From NCBI GenBank assembly GCA_031216445.1, contig CM062204.1, positions 9,664,501 to 9,728,500 on the forward strand: a stretch of 64,000 nt of DNA. Direction: 5' to 3'. Positions 9,701-22,556 of the stretch are shown one piece after another (position 1 is the first letter of the stretch; every line of letters starts with the position of its first letter). The stretch is from Lateolabrax maculatus (taxonomy: Eukaryota > Chordata > Actinopteri > Acropomatiformes > Lateolabracidae). The translations under genes and the position numbers were made by a program. Under the pieces are notes generated by a model that saw nothing but the letters and a program-made list of their open reading frames with translations, did not search any database and was not told the DNA's origin.

Positions 9701-12700
9701 TTAGGTACAGGAGGCTGGGAGATTCACAAAATGCTTTCTTGTACATCACTGACTACTGAGTTGACATTTGTGTAGCATGTGATGGCAGTCTGTCAAGAGG
9801 TGCCCTCCTGTCCACCAACCCTCTGCATGCTTTCCACCCAATCCATTCCCAACTGTCCATCATATCCAGTTGCTGTTTTAATTGGACCAACCCCCTGCCT
9901 TACCCCCTCCTTCCTCCAGAACACTTAATCCCTCCACTTATTTCCCTTGATTGCTGGCAGTGTTTTTTCTGCTTTGATGTAGGGCATTTGGCCCTTTTGT
10001 ATACCTCTCTTACACTGCTTTATGAAACTACTGAATACAATATTTTTCTTCATATAAGAACTTAACATTGATAAAAACTAAGGAACTGGGATTTGTGTGT
10101 AAAACTCAAGGTTGTGATCTGGTGCGAACCATTTTAACATAAACGAGAAGAAGAAGATGGGATACTTCTTAAAAAATGTACATCAAATTATAACATTAAA
10201 TACCAGATTACTGAACTTCTGAAGCAAATCTGACACTCCTGTGGTTCCCCTTCAAGTTTTTCCCACAATCCAACATGCTTTGGGCTGAGGGGCCTTCAAT
10301 ATGAAAGCTGCACCAGCCAGTGAAATAATATGATGAGCTAAAGGTAACTGCCAGAAATAGTGCCACCATACCATACACAAGGGTAATTAAATCCCTATTT
10401 TTGTGCTATAATGGGTTAATAACAATTAGGGGTTATTCAAGCTATGTCTATTTTTAACACATGCACACACACACATGCTCACTGTATGGCTTGCACCTGT
10501 CAGAGTAGTCAGACACACAATTGGAAGCTATACTGTGTGTTTTGTAGGTCTATGTTTTAGCAAAGAAGCCCATTGAAAATGTGTTGCAATTTGTATTTTT
10601 TTCTCACATAACCAATACATAAATAGATATTATTTATAAGATATTCTACAAAACCAACAATCAGTTGATCCTACTAACAAGTACTGCCTGTACTGTACCC
10701 AAAGCCACTCTGTGCCAGAGAGCCTCTCTTGTTTTCCCAAAAATATAAAAAACACATCAATGAGCCACTTTGTTGCACTGGGTTCCTTCAACATGGGAAC
10801 TGTAATTTACATTGAGTTGATCCCACATACACCATCCTGCTGCTGTAGATACTCACGAGAACACCACATTTGTATTAATCCACGGCTGAAAATAGTCCCC
10901 CAGAATGCATAATTACAGAGCACAGCTGTTTTAGGAAATTACAGCACCTTTTAAAACTATTTGTGACCTTTTTGTTTAAGATTTGTATCTTCAGCAGGAA
11001 TCAATGGGCTTGAGTGCCACAGATAGGGCACAGAAAATACTTATAGATGAACTAAAATGTTATGTGGGTCTTTTCATGGGATTTGTTGAAAATAAGGAAA
11101 ATATCAAATTATACCAGGCATATCCTTTAAAACTTTTGAACTATAGCATAGATAACCCATATTCATCAAAGTTTCCTTTAGGAAAACACCAAAAATGAAT
11201 ACACAAACTGTACTTTGATGATAATCAGTGTTTCTAGATGTTTATTGACATCTCATGTCATCATGTTGTCCAACAGCCGCAGTGTTGCAGACTGTGGTTA
11301 TCTCATTAGACCTTCATGCATGATACATTACCTTTCGAGGTTTTATTTTGTTTCTCCTCTATGTTCATTAACAGACCGCAGGGATTTCCCGGCCTCATCT
11401 GGCCCTTCATACTGTATGACCTCCTTCTGAGTTTTTTCTCCTCCTGGACTGGACTGGACTGCGACTCCCCGGACCTATCGTTCTCCCTAGTGTTTATGAG
11501 TAAGAGACAAAGCGAAAGGGTTGTCAAAGGTTAGAGGGGAGAAGACTGACACCATCTGGAAATGATTATGTCTCTGATGACAGGCTGCGATATCATTTGT
11601 GATGTGCCTTGACTGTGTATTGTAGTTTGTGGTGTGTCCAGAACATCTTGTAATGTTGTATTGATAATTAATACAGGTCTGTGCTCAAAGAAATTACATT
11701 TATTTGTAAAAATGCAAACAAAGTGACATTTACAATTTTTTAATGAGAAAGCATGAAGCTAAAAAATAGTTAACATAAAATCTATAATACTAAAGAAACG
11801 ATAATAGCATGGATTGCCTCCCATGTTAAAATACATGGATAATCACGCTGAATAGCTGGGATTGCTGTGATTCATGGGATATGCATATCTAAGCACCACT
11901 CAGATCAACTAGCCTCAAGCACTAAACTGACCTTTGACTTGTATAATGGGACCCTTATTCTGCCCTAAGGGTCAAAGGATACTTAGAGGCCCACCTGTGT
12001 AGACAATTAAAACAGAGAGCTTGTTTTCTAACTGAAACGCAACACTGAAAAAATCCTTTTAACATGCAGCAGCAGCTGATGGGAAAACCTGAGATAATTG
12101 TTTTATATCTCCATCTATATATATATATCTATGATTAAATGGTTATACTTTATAATATGGCCCCTTTTTAAATGGTTTAATTGTCTCTCTGTTGACTGAG
12201 TTAACAGTTATTGAATGGTTTATAATGCTTTACACATCTGAAATAAATGGTTATAATGAAAATAAAAACTTTTGCATTGCCAGGTTGTGAGCTCACATTT
12301 AAATGTAAAACCTCATTGACTGCTAGACTCAAAATGTATGAATATTTATGACTTGAAAATATGACTGCAAACCTGATTATTGTTGTAAAAGGTTGTGGGT
12401 TTTTCCAGCTTTCAAGTCTGCAGTTTGAACATCAGTGTTAGAACATCATTAATAATGAGTTATATATTTACTGTGTTGCATTAAAGCATCAAGCCTGTCG
12501 TTGTGAATGGTAATAAGACATTAAGAAATGTCATATCATCTGGATGATGTAAATTTACTTTTTTGGCCACTTGGGGCAGTGGAATAAGCAGTAAACATAA
12601 CACTGACCATATAAAGCTGTCTTGACAAACATGTTCCAGCAGTCTTATATGAGTAATATGTATTTGGAATTGTGTTTCTGTCCACCCAATGACTATACGT

Positions 12701-12759
12701 CCAATATTCACTTAGTTTTAGCTGCTTTGGCTTTCCCCAACTACTTATGTCACTCTTAG
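6784..12759. other. Intergenic stretch, no gene recognised
   Basis: Six kilobases of AT-rich sequence with only short chance open frames. The one compositional break is a C-rich, CCAACCC-containing patch at about 9790-9945. A short CA run lies at 10,463-10,476. I could not assign any repeat family or conserved motif cluster with confidence. Confidence 0.55.
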
Positions 12760-13060
12760 CTGGTAAATGCTCCACTATGTTCACCAGCAAGCCTCTAACT
12801 TTCTCTGTCTGCTGTTTGGTGCTGGGCCGGTAATCTACCGTGGTTTATTAGAGCTTGTTACCTGAAAAAAGCTGGAGACAACATTGGTGAGAGTGGTTAG
12901 AGTGAAAAACATAAAAACACTCTCTAGTGCTAAAAGGAACCACGAGGGAGATACGTTTCTGTGGCTTCATCACTATGTGCAACCCTTCTCACATTACACA
13001 TAGTCATTTGTTCCATTATTTATAAGAAATTATTGATAAGTGCAGCCCTAGTGGCCTTAA
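12760..13060. mobile_element. Possible degenerate teleost dispersed repeat
   Basis: The segment 12,800-12,960 and its right end, which closes with GCAGCCCTAG at about 13,041-13,050, resemble dispersed repeats that I recall from other fish genomes, including the terminal GCAGCCCTA found in a non-autonomous element family. No intact ends or target-site duplication can be shown, so the assignment is tentative. Confidence 0.25.
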
Positions 13061-16039
13061 AGAACTAGCTAAAGAGCAAATGATGCACTACTATCAACCA
13101 ATAGGGTTCACTTCTTACTGCAAATGTGGGCTCACAATCTCTCAACCCAGAAGGTCTTCTTTGTATGCATTATAACAGCTTGTGACTATGATTGATCAAT
13201 GTAGCATCAATAAATTATTTATGAACCATTGAAGTAACAATCATTTCAATTTCTTTTTCTTTGGATTTGTACTTGTTTTTGAAGTTTCATCGTCTCTAGT
13301 CATCGATCACTTCTTTGTTTGTTCTGCCATAGTAACCATATTGCAGTGCTAGCAGAGAGCAGGAAAAACAGTACGTCGCTTCACACATAAATGAGTTGAA
13401 GAGCGAGTCCTTCGTATTAGCTCTGGCTACCCTCTCTGGCAGACAAACCACTGCTGGATGATGGAAAACGCATCACTTTTTCCCGGGAATGTCGCCACCG
13501 ACACCTAGTTTGTGTTACTGCAAATGCAGGGGCTTACATCATTGGCTCAGTCTCCATTGTGTTACCTCATTCAGCGATACATAGTGACTTAACAGATATT
13601 TATTTAAATGAAAATCTGCAAGATTATTACTTTAAATTAATCATTAGTGGTAATTATAAACCTTTTATAAGACTTTGCTTATTGTAAAAAAATACTAATT
13701 CACAGACTGATAGAAGCTACTACTAAACTAATATTAAACCATATGCAACATAATGTGTTTTCTATACTTTGGTGTCCACAGTTTTCTTGCCCTGTTACCA
13801 TAATTTCAAGGAGTTGGTTCCTTTCTTTACTTATTACTTATCACAAAAAGAACTGACCAAGCGTCTCACATTGACTGGTGTTTCCTCTGCTTGTTGATCA
13901 AAGCTTAGGAAATGGGCACTGCTAGGCTTGCCAGGGCAGGGCCACCAAGTAACTTACTGTATGTTTACAGATACGGGTTATTAATGGCAGGCTTCGTGCT
14001 TTTACAATGCTATGTTCTTTTTGCTGGGTGTGTTTCTCTGACAGATGTTTGTTGAGGTCACTGGGTTGATAAAAACTGATGAAGGACAAGTGTGGACAGC
14101 TTAAATTGTATTCTTATGTGTGAAAACAGAATATTTTGAGAGAAAACATGACAAAAAAAAAAAACAACATGTTGTAAAGATAAAAATCAGATATCAAGAG
14201 ATGACCATTTAGCATATTATTGTTATCCTAATGTCATTGGGGGAATTTGGTGATGGCAATGTAGTATGTTTACCTCACTGACAACACCACTAAAATGTTA
14301 TAAAACAACATGATGATGATGGTCCAGTGAAATGTAACAAATTTCATAATAGTCTGACTGTAGCATGCTTGAGAAATGTTTTTTTTTATTTCACGCATGA
14401 ATATTCACGTACGGTCAGGCAGCCACTGTATAAACACTCGCATGACTTGCAAAGGGTATAAACTTTGTTAATGTCAAACTAACTGCGTACCAAAAACAGG
14501 CTTCCTGAAAGTCATGAGCATGTCATCATCATCATCACTATTTCCTGTGCTTGTTTACACTGAATGTTCTTCCAGGACACAGGACTGAAGCATGTAGAAC
14601 AGGGATTATCAGACATGTCAAAATCTATCAGAGATGCCTGTTAATGGTATACATTTTATAGCCTACGTGGCTTGCAATGGCAAACCTGAAGTGAAATAGA
14701 CCATTTCATTGATCACCCAGCTATAGGTAATTTAGCCTGAACAGTATATGCAGTATAGTGTATGCACCAAAGCCCACAACTTATCTAAGTACATCCACAA
14801 AACTCCAATGTTCATGTTTGCTTTAATTATTGTATATAATTAGAGAAAGTACACAAATCAGCAAAAAAATGTATAGTTGGTGAGTGCTAAAACAACTACT
14901 TCCTAGTCTTTCACTTAAATCTCCACATACATTTTTGTAGTTTCAGAAACAAACACATTATCTTTTTTACCTTATATTATCTTATTTTACTTTCAGTGTT
15001 TTGTGGCAATATTACAATATGTACTGAACATAATAGCCAAATTAGTACAGCATTTATGGTTCTTTTTTTTTTGTCCCAAAAAGGATATTTGTGTTGCAAA
15101 TTTTGAAAATAAGAAAATAAAAACATTTTGGAATACATGAAAAAATACAATATATATTTTCCAAAACCTACCACATGAGCTCCTATAAAATACCATGTAC
15201 AACAAGTGACAGCACCACCGAAAACCTACAGTACATTATCACCTTATAATTACTATATGGTAAACAAATTATTAGCTGACTCATTAGTATTCAACAGTCA
15301 CGCTGCCATGAGAGATAAATGAACTGACAAAGCAGCCACATAATAACTGCTGTTTTGAGCTAATTGTTCTCTATAGGTCTGGTTTACAATTGAGATCATA
15401 CTCCTCAAAGATACTCTTAACCTCGTTAATTTCTCATGTTACATAGTTCCCGCTGAAGACAATTTGATTATATCTATTCTTGTTGAGCTAACAACATCAG
15501 AAAAATCCATACACTGACTCCAGTCTTTCATATTGAACAGACAACACAGACGTCATAAACAACAAGAAGCCAAGCTGGATCAATTCTCTGGAAGTCATTT
15601 CGCCACACCTTTATTGCCATATAAAACATGATGTCATATATTTATTTATGGCTGAAACGGTGTGAAACATGTGAAGGTACAGCTGAAGCCATGAGGTAGA
15701 GATCAGTGGAGCAGCATGAGAGGCTTCCTGTGGTTAGGGACCCTCGGAGGAGAGTGGATTACATGTTTAGAAGTCTGGGATCACAGTACAGCCCACAGCC
15801 ATACCTCCACCTCCATCTGGTGTCATAGCCACAGCTAATGACCCAAGCCTGCTGGCTCTCTGCTCAAATGGGCTAGTCATCAATATGTCTAACCTGAGGA
15901 TGGACTTGAAGCTTCATATCAGCAGGAGGTCTACTTCTTGAAGTCTATTTTCAACAACAGATAGTATTAGAATTTGTCCATGGAAATCTCACATTTTTAC
16001 TTTAAAGATCTTAAATTTGTGTGAATAACGTTAGCACTT
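13061..16039. other. Intergenic stretch, no gene recognised
   Basis: AT-rich sequence with short chance frames. A patch at 13,370-13,570 has more CpG and GC than its flanks but no recognisable coding or repeat signature. Poly-A/T runs occur near 14,153-14,164 and 15,062-15,072. Confidence 0.5.
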
Positions 16040-16920
16040 TAAGCAAAGTTTGTGAATGCTTATGAAGAAAAGTTCTGATTTTAACCCCCTGCTAAACCCC
16101 CTGACATCTACTATGAATCTTCATTATACACATTCTAAGCTGCTCCCTTTAAAGACGTTAAAGTATATTTACCAAATCTATTTGTATTTAGTAGTCTACT
16201 CAAGTTTACAAACAATAAATGGCACTAAAACTGCCCTTATCAAAGTTCTAAATGATTTACTCCTCCCTGCTGACTCTGGTGATTGTTTGATTTCTTGGGA
16301 TGTTCTCAGCTTTTGACACAGCTCGTCACACAAATTGAATTGCTCATCTACTGCATATAAATGAGTTTGCATTTCAGACGTAGCTATTGATAGGTTTTAA
16401 TCCTTAACAAAAGAAAGAAAGTTTCTCTGTTTTAGGAAGTGCTGTTTCCTCTCCTTTCCTCCTTTCCAGAGGTGATCCTCTGGGGTCAATTCCAGGTCCC
16501 TCATTATTTTCAGTTTACTTGTTCTGGGTCAAATCATTTGTAAACGCAATACCCATCTGCATATGCCAAGGATGCTTAGCTATACATTTCACAGGCATCC
16601 ATCTTGTATTTTGTTTTTCAAGTATGAGACATTAATATAACTTTCTATACACTATGCACTGCAATTTTTCCTTTTGCTTCAGAAATGCAATCCAACAGCT
16701 CCAATCACATCCTGTCAAACACTCTGTCCAGATTTGTGGCATGTACTTTAAGGTTTTATGTCACCAGAACTCTATTACTCTCATCACTCACGTAGCTCAT
16801 CGGACAAAAAAGTCATTTTCCACCTCCAACTGATGCCAAATGTCGCTGCCAAGCTCTTAACCAAACCTCACCAAAGGTAAAACTCACCAGAGGTCAGTCA
16901 CCGATCACCCTATGACCCCA
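16040..16920 (+). mobile_element. Decayed L2-clade LINE, reverse transcriptase region of ORF2
   Basis: Broken plus-strand reading frames line up in order with the L2/CR1-type reverse transcriptase. An early block (16,056-16,090) resembles the segment before YRPISNLPF. The block TKTALIKVLNDLLLPADSGD at 16,215-16,285 matches the family's TETALLKVLNDLLLAADSGD, followed by a shifted remnant of SAAFDTVDH. GDPLGSIPGPSLFSVYL near 16,470-16,520 matches the GVPQGSILGPLLFSLYL motif. A frame at about 16,829-16,920 resembles the LQ..QN.AAKLLT...ITPVL segment near the C terminus. Several stops and frameshifts separate the blocks, so this is a dead, 5'-truncated copy. The family motifs are quoted from memory; the clade call is good, the exact family is not determined. 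Confidence 0.82.
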
Positions 16921-16954
16921 CTAATGAAAAATAACATAAAAACAATACGTGACA

Positions 16955-17255
16955 ATGACTGCTGTAAAAATGGTGACTTTTCAGTTTTGACCTTCTCTGG
17001 CACTGCAAATATTTAATTTGGTTCTAATGACTTTATTATGTTATTTACAGATGCTGATTAACTTTTTCAAATTACCTCAAATATATACAGTATTTATTTT
17101 TATTTAAAGGTGATGATTTATTAGCTCTGCTGGAAAAATAATTCAACATAATGCAGTACAATGAAGCTGGTTATCTCACTGTTTGTGAAGATTACTGTTG
17201 CATCAAAAAACTCAGGGAAAAAGTGAAAAATCCACTACAGGGTAAACTATGTCAT
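16955..17255 (+). repeat. Diverged direct duplication, copy A
   Basis: About 300 bases starting ATGACTGCTGTAAAAATGG and ending near CCACTACAGGGTAAACTATGTCAT recur in the same orientation at 19,709-20,022. By eye about four in five bases agree, with a few small indels, the largest being a 9-base insertion near the start of copy B. Copy A begins about 35 bases after the L2 remnant. It has no long open frame. It may be an old segmental duplication or two copies of an unnamed dispersed repeat. Confidence 0.85.
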
Positions 17256-19708
17256 TTATGGATGAAAAACAATTTCATCCAATAGGTGATTTCAACTGAA
17301 GTCAATACAACTCATGAAAGATTTAATAAGGTGCATCCAGTCAGCAGCATTGTAGACAGGTCTGCCACAGGTGGCTGGAAGTTGTATTGCAACAATGCTG
17401 ATAGGAGCAAAGACTGTTGCAGTACAGCATAATCTATTGACTGTACACAAGGAGAAAAGGTGAAAGGGTAAAAATGTTAATTTCAGATCTAGTGTTTATT
17501 TCTTTCACTTATTTTATACCTTTAATAACTTTTGGACCCCCAGTTCATATCAGACAATAAAGAACAGGAATACCCTCCCTGCCCCCCGGTGACACACACA
17601 AGGAGCAAGAGGGAGACAAATTCAGGAGGTCCTCTTATCCAAAACTCACTGTGTCCTATGAACATTGCTGTTGAGAGTTCCTTAATAAAACATAAACAGA
17701 GCAAACATGAGAAGACCTGAGATGACCTCTGGCATATTGTGGATGCGGGGCCACCCACTGGGAGCCTCTTCAATCAAAGACCTGAGTTCCTTGTGGTGTT
17801 AGGGTGCAAGACTGAGATAACTCTGTGCTCCAGGATTGTTCTGAAGCCCAGAATCCAGATCTCAGAAAGGCCCCAATTCCCAGAGAGAACGTATGCAGTC
17901 TCATGAAACATGTCCAAGGTAAACAGCCACCCCTGTGACCTGCAGGGACTGTCAGTGTGGGCCTCTAAATCCTCAAGGGAGATCCCATGGGGTGAGCAAG
18001 GGTTGTATGATTGATTTATGATTTAATTACACTAGGAAAACACTGAGTAAGTGCGTGTGTGTGTGTGTATATAGCCATGTTTTGCTTCCCTTACTTTGCT
18101 TAACTGTCTGTATAAGCTACAGAATCAAGGAGTGTTTGAACCACATGTTATTCATTTGTTTCATTTGTCTTCCAACTTCCAAGTAGTCCACTGAAATATT
18201 TCAATTGCATATTATGAATGATGGGAACAGGGAGTGTAGCGGGAAACAAATAGAAAGAACGTGTGTGAGTGTGTTTTTGTGTCTGTGGCGGGCCGGTGGT
18301 GTGTGTTTACAGGACGTACAAAATGTTTTTCAGAGACGGGGACCCAGATGAGATCAGAGCTGGTTTTTATCTGGTTAAAATGTCATTTCTCTATGAGTCT
18401 TGTGCTCTTCCTGTTTGTTTCTTTTTATGGCCTCCACTTTGCAAATTAATTGTGGACGTATCTCACTAGGACACAGAGAGGCAAATAAGTGTGTTATGTT
18501 TTATATTAATAGAATAAAAATAAAAGTTAGAGTTAATTAATTTAATCTAAATCATATAATTTACAAACAGATACACACCCAGACTATCTAATGATAATGG
18601 TATGCATAATAACAACGATTTTACACCCTGCTTAAAAAAACAAATTACTGCAAATTATAGTATCTGTGATTCTTGGATAAATCTACAGCATATCAGCTAG
18701 CCAACCATTTCACACCAACACACCAACTAAAAGTTGTATGGCGCTACTCATAAAGCCACCAACAATTCATAACAAGATTTTAGAAAGCAGCTGGGATGCT
18801 TTTGCTTCCTAAGTAGTCCCCATGCTACACTTTATTTCAAATGATCCCTTTTATCAACAAAACCTTACAAAACTTTTTATTATTAAAAATTAAAATAACA
18901 AACAAGGAACCAGGAGGGTACTGTAAAAAAAAAAAAAGAAATAGGGGGGGGCGGGGGTGAACTTAAAATAAAACTTAAAAAACCAAACAAACTTTGTGGC
19001 ACAGACATGGCTGAAAGAATGTACACTGACCAGTCAGAAAAGAAACAGGGTGATTCTAGTGGCTGTTATGATTTATTTACATACGCAGAGTCCTGGAGCT
19101 TATAAAGATGAAAACAGACTGCTACAGTGTGACTGACATTGGTTGAAGAGTGCAAACACTGATAAACTAGTATTTTGTCTAAGACATGTTAGCCAACAGA
19201 TCAATCACTAATCACATCTGTGGCATGAATACAAAGGTCTCACTATTTTACCCTGAAAATCATTGTTGATATCTGGACGACATATTTAATGTTAATTTAT
19301 GTTACGGATAAGGCATTTTCACAGGCCGCAGCACAAAATGTTTTGTTTTCCTATAATTTCGCTTTTTTTTCTGTTAAAAAAATGCTAATGAAACTAAAAC
19401 CTTAATGCCTCGATGCCTTCGAGATTGCTTCAGTAGCGCATAATCGCAAACATGTGACAGCTTCTATGGTGCCCTCTACTCCACATATGGTAGCACTTAA
19501 TCGGTAAGGGCTTGAAGGCTGGACTGGCTGTTTGGCGGGTCGATGGCACGACTGAGTTTGGTCTAAGAAAAAGGGATTAAAAATAAGGATCAAATGGGAA
19601 GAGAATACTAAACACTGGTCTGTTTTGATGCAAGGAAATACAAATATACAACATTCTGCTCTCTAAACAGAGCTGGATCCAGCAGATATCACAAAACATT
19701 TTGTTTAC
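17256..19708. other. Intergenic stretch between the two duplicated segments
   Basis: No gene recognised. It contains a short GT run (18,053-18,068) and an A-run followed by a G-run with one C (about 18,924-18,957). Short open frames such as 17,522-17,773 (minus) and 18,261-18,449 (plus) have no domain or splice support. Confidence 0.55.
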
Positions 19709-20022
19709 ATGACTGCTGTAAAAATGGTGACTTTGGGAAGGATTTTCAGTTTTGACCTTCTCTGGCATTGCAAATATTTGATTTGGTTGTAATGAGTTTA
19801 CTTTGTTATTTACAGATGTTGATTAGCTTTCTCAAATGGCATCAAACATATACAGTATTTGTTTTTATTCAAATTTGCTGATTCATTAACTTGTTGCAGA
19901 AAAAATAAGCAACTTAATTTAGTACAATGACGCTGGTTATCTCACTGTTTGTTGAGATTACGTTGCATCAAAAGAGCAGGAAGAAAAAGTGGAAAGTCCA
20001 CTGCAGGGTGTACTACGCCATC
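19709..20022 (+). repeat. Diverged direct duplication, copy B
   Basis: This is the partner of 16,955-17,255, in the same orientation. Shared landmarks in order are GACTGCTGTAAAAATGGTGA, CAGTTTTGACCTTCTCTGGC, GTTATTTACAGATG, CTGGTTATCTCACTGTTTGT and TGCATCAAAA. Similarity fades after about 20,022 and before 19,709, so the boundaries agree at both ends between the copies, which favours a defined repeat unit over a random large duplication. Confidence 0.85.
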
Positions 20023-20879
20023 TGAAACAAATTTTCTTCTGCAACTTAGCTTCCTTACAGGAGAGGGAATACACAGGGTCAAATCCTACTGGATATCATA
20101 TAGCGGCTGGACACCCCATGCGTATGTGTTCCTCCTGAAACAACAAAGAAGCAACTAAAAGCCTCCAGTAGTTGGCCAGTAAACAGTATTGATTCAAATC
20201 CAAGGGAGGGAGCACCGCGACTTGTTATGTAATGGCACTGACTACCTCCATATGTCCGTATGACTATCCAAGGTATTTGATATTTGAACTGTTCCTTAGA
20301 TGCCCTTTATCAGAGATGAACAGCTGATGTGTAAAGAAACTATAGGGGAGACAGATACATACTCATTCAGCCGGGGACATCTACCAGTTGTCTGTGTGTT
20401 AAAGGACAAAAATGTGCAAAGTATATCTATAATCATGTCTATCGTCATGTTTATTTAACTGATATCCTGGCAGTTGTGTAACCATACTTTGGGTAATCCT
20501 TTCAGGCCAACTTGTACTGCCCTTCAGTACCTCTAATTTATAATAGCACAACTAAAGATATGCTGTAACGTTTTGGAAATGCCTTTACATTGCGTACTGT
20601 TATTGGCAATAAATACTAATGAACAGACTTTAAGCAAAAAGCTGAAGTCCAGCTTGGGACGTGCGTGAGAAATTTCTAACCTCTCACAGGGTTCAGTGAG
20701 TTTTGGCTCTCTGCCTAGAATTGTCAAGCTCTGGAAGACGTTTTGGGCCTTTTGATTTCTAAAATGTGAAAGGACAGCTTTTATAAACAGTAATAAAATA
20801 AATTAGAGAATTACAGAACTGGTAGTGCTTTTAACATTGAACACCACTTTTAAATCATAATTATTGTAAAATATTAATG
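20023..20879. other. Intergenic stretch, nothing recognised
   Basis: No coding, RNA or repeat signal could be supported in this AT-rich segment. Confidence 0.5.
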
Positions 20880-21180
20880 TCTTAACCAACCTTTCTCAAC
20901 CTTTTGAGCTTTTGAACCTAAAAAGAAGCAAAGTCAAATTTGATCCCTTGTTTTAGGGTTTTTATGCAGTCTCTATCTATTTATCTATCTATAGATATAT
21001 ATGTATACATATATATATAGTATGTGTATATGTGTGTGTGTGTGTGTGTATAGTATGTATAGACCTTTGCAGAAATATACAAATGACCACAAAGCTAGTA
21101 TGAATTCTTTCTTCTTCTTGTAACCCTTCAGATACATTTTGTGACCCTTTGGGCGGTGTCCTTTGTTTAAACGTTAAATG
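20880..21180. mobile_element. Degenerate teleost repeat interrupted by a TA/GT microsatellite
   Basis: The left part (CAACCTTTCTCAACCTTTTGAG...) and the right part (GTGACCCTTTGGG...) resemble the two halves of a dispersed repeat seen in fish genomes with sequences like 'TCTCAACCTTTTGAGCCCGCGACCC'. They are split by a tract of TATC, TATA and GT repeats (20,970-21,055). The family name and true ends cannot be fixed from sequence alone. Confidence 0.3.
20970..21055. repeat. Compound (TATC)/(TA)/(GT) microsatellite
   Basis: Runs of TATCTA, ATATAT and TGTGTG in succession, ending ATAGTATGTATAG. Confidence 0.9.
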
Positions 21181-22439
21181 TGTGGGGCCAGATCACCTCA
21201 GCTTTTCTCTATATTAGATATAAACATTTTTGGTTTTGTATTGAATGATAGACTATATACTTTACATTTTGTTGTTTTACTTTGCCTGGTACAAAATAAC
21301 AAACACTTGTATTTGTTGTCGTAAACTACATCTTCATGTTTTTTTTTTAGGATACTCTGTCGTAGGACTAACATTAACATTTTCCGGAAATATTGTGTTT
21401 TGAGGAAATTACCACTAGATGTCATAGTTGCTTGGTTTTTAGGAATGTCCACCAGTATGGTTACAAATCTTTAAAGACCTTCTGCTATGCTGAGAAAAAC
21501 ACTGATTAGGAAAGATGGTTGTTTCCACAGACTTTTTGTACTTACATTAACCGGCTTGCAAAATCCAAATATTTCCAATATTACACTTACATCATGCATT
21601 TTCATGAAACTGATTTACAGTTGATGCCAACACTTTTCAATTAGACTTTTGCAGAAATATGCAAATGATAACAAAGGCAGTATAATCTAATTTTTTATCT
21701 AATTTGACTTTTAATTTTCTGATCTTCCTTTCAGTGTTGACTTATATGTTTTTTAACTTTAAAAGAATACACTTTATGAATAGCACTTAAAATATCAAAA
21801 GTATTAACAATTAACCTTTAACAGGAATGTTGAAAGAATATTAGTATAAATTGACTATGAAAAATAAAATAAAACTTCAGCCAAATTCAATTTCATACTA
21901 AGAGGCAATCATTCAAACTTTTTGCGTGCAAAAGTCCTGCATTAATGCTGAAAAAAGTCTACCTTTAACATTTCACTTTCCCTCTGCACAGTCAGAACAA
22001 AAGGAGGGTATCACAGCCCCCACATGATACCCCCCCCACCCCGTCTTGCTTCTTCAATTCCTCCTCTGTCTAAATTTCTCTCACTGTGCATCTCTCCATC
22101 TTTCCAATTCAAGTCAGACAGATGCCTCTCCGGAACTTCAGAGCTGTGGAGTGGAAGTGATGAAAGCCACAAGCCGGGTCCCACTGCAAGACCCCGGCTC
22201 CTCGTCTGCCAGCACAAACTCCCTCATTTAGAAGCACATCCTGGAACTGGGGCTGCTTTTTAATTAAAGCCTTGGTGAATTGGGCGAGACTAAGTAGAGG
22301 TTGCGAGGGAAACTTTAAAGTTGCACTTGACAGGTATATTTAAGTTCACCAAGTTTGACCAGATGGAGCATGTATATTGTATAAGTCTTTGAATACCATG
22401 GTGGTGGGGTGGAAAGAAATATATCAAACAAGCAAAAAG
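21181..22439. other. Intergenic stretch, nothing firmly recognised
   Basis: Mostly AT-rich. The segment 22,000-22,260 is less AT-rich and crossed by overlapping short frames on both strands (22,024-22,263 plus; 22,011-22,217 minus), without domains. It may be unique non-coding DNA. Confidence 0.5.
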
Positions 22440-22556
22440 GGGGAAAAAATCATGGAAGGGGGGAGGAAAGGAAAAAAGGAAGAGTGGAAGGGTGGGTGCT
22501 GGTTGAGGGATGCAGGCGTGGGGGGGGGGGGGGGGGGGGGTGGGGGCGTAGGGGGA
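22440..22556 (+). repeat. Purine-rich tract with a 21-base G homopolymer
   Basis: From 22,440 the plus strand is almost only G and A (GGGG, GGAAAGG, GGGTGGG), culminating in 21 consecutive G at 22,520-22,540 and then GGGGG and GGGGGAG. Gly-rich and Pro-rich frames across it are artefacts. Such tracts can form G-quadruplex or triplex DNA and often cause assembly or sequencing length errors. Confidence 0.93.
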
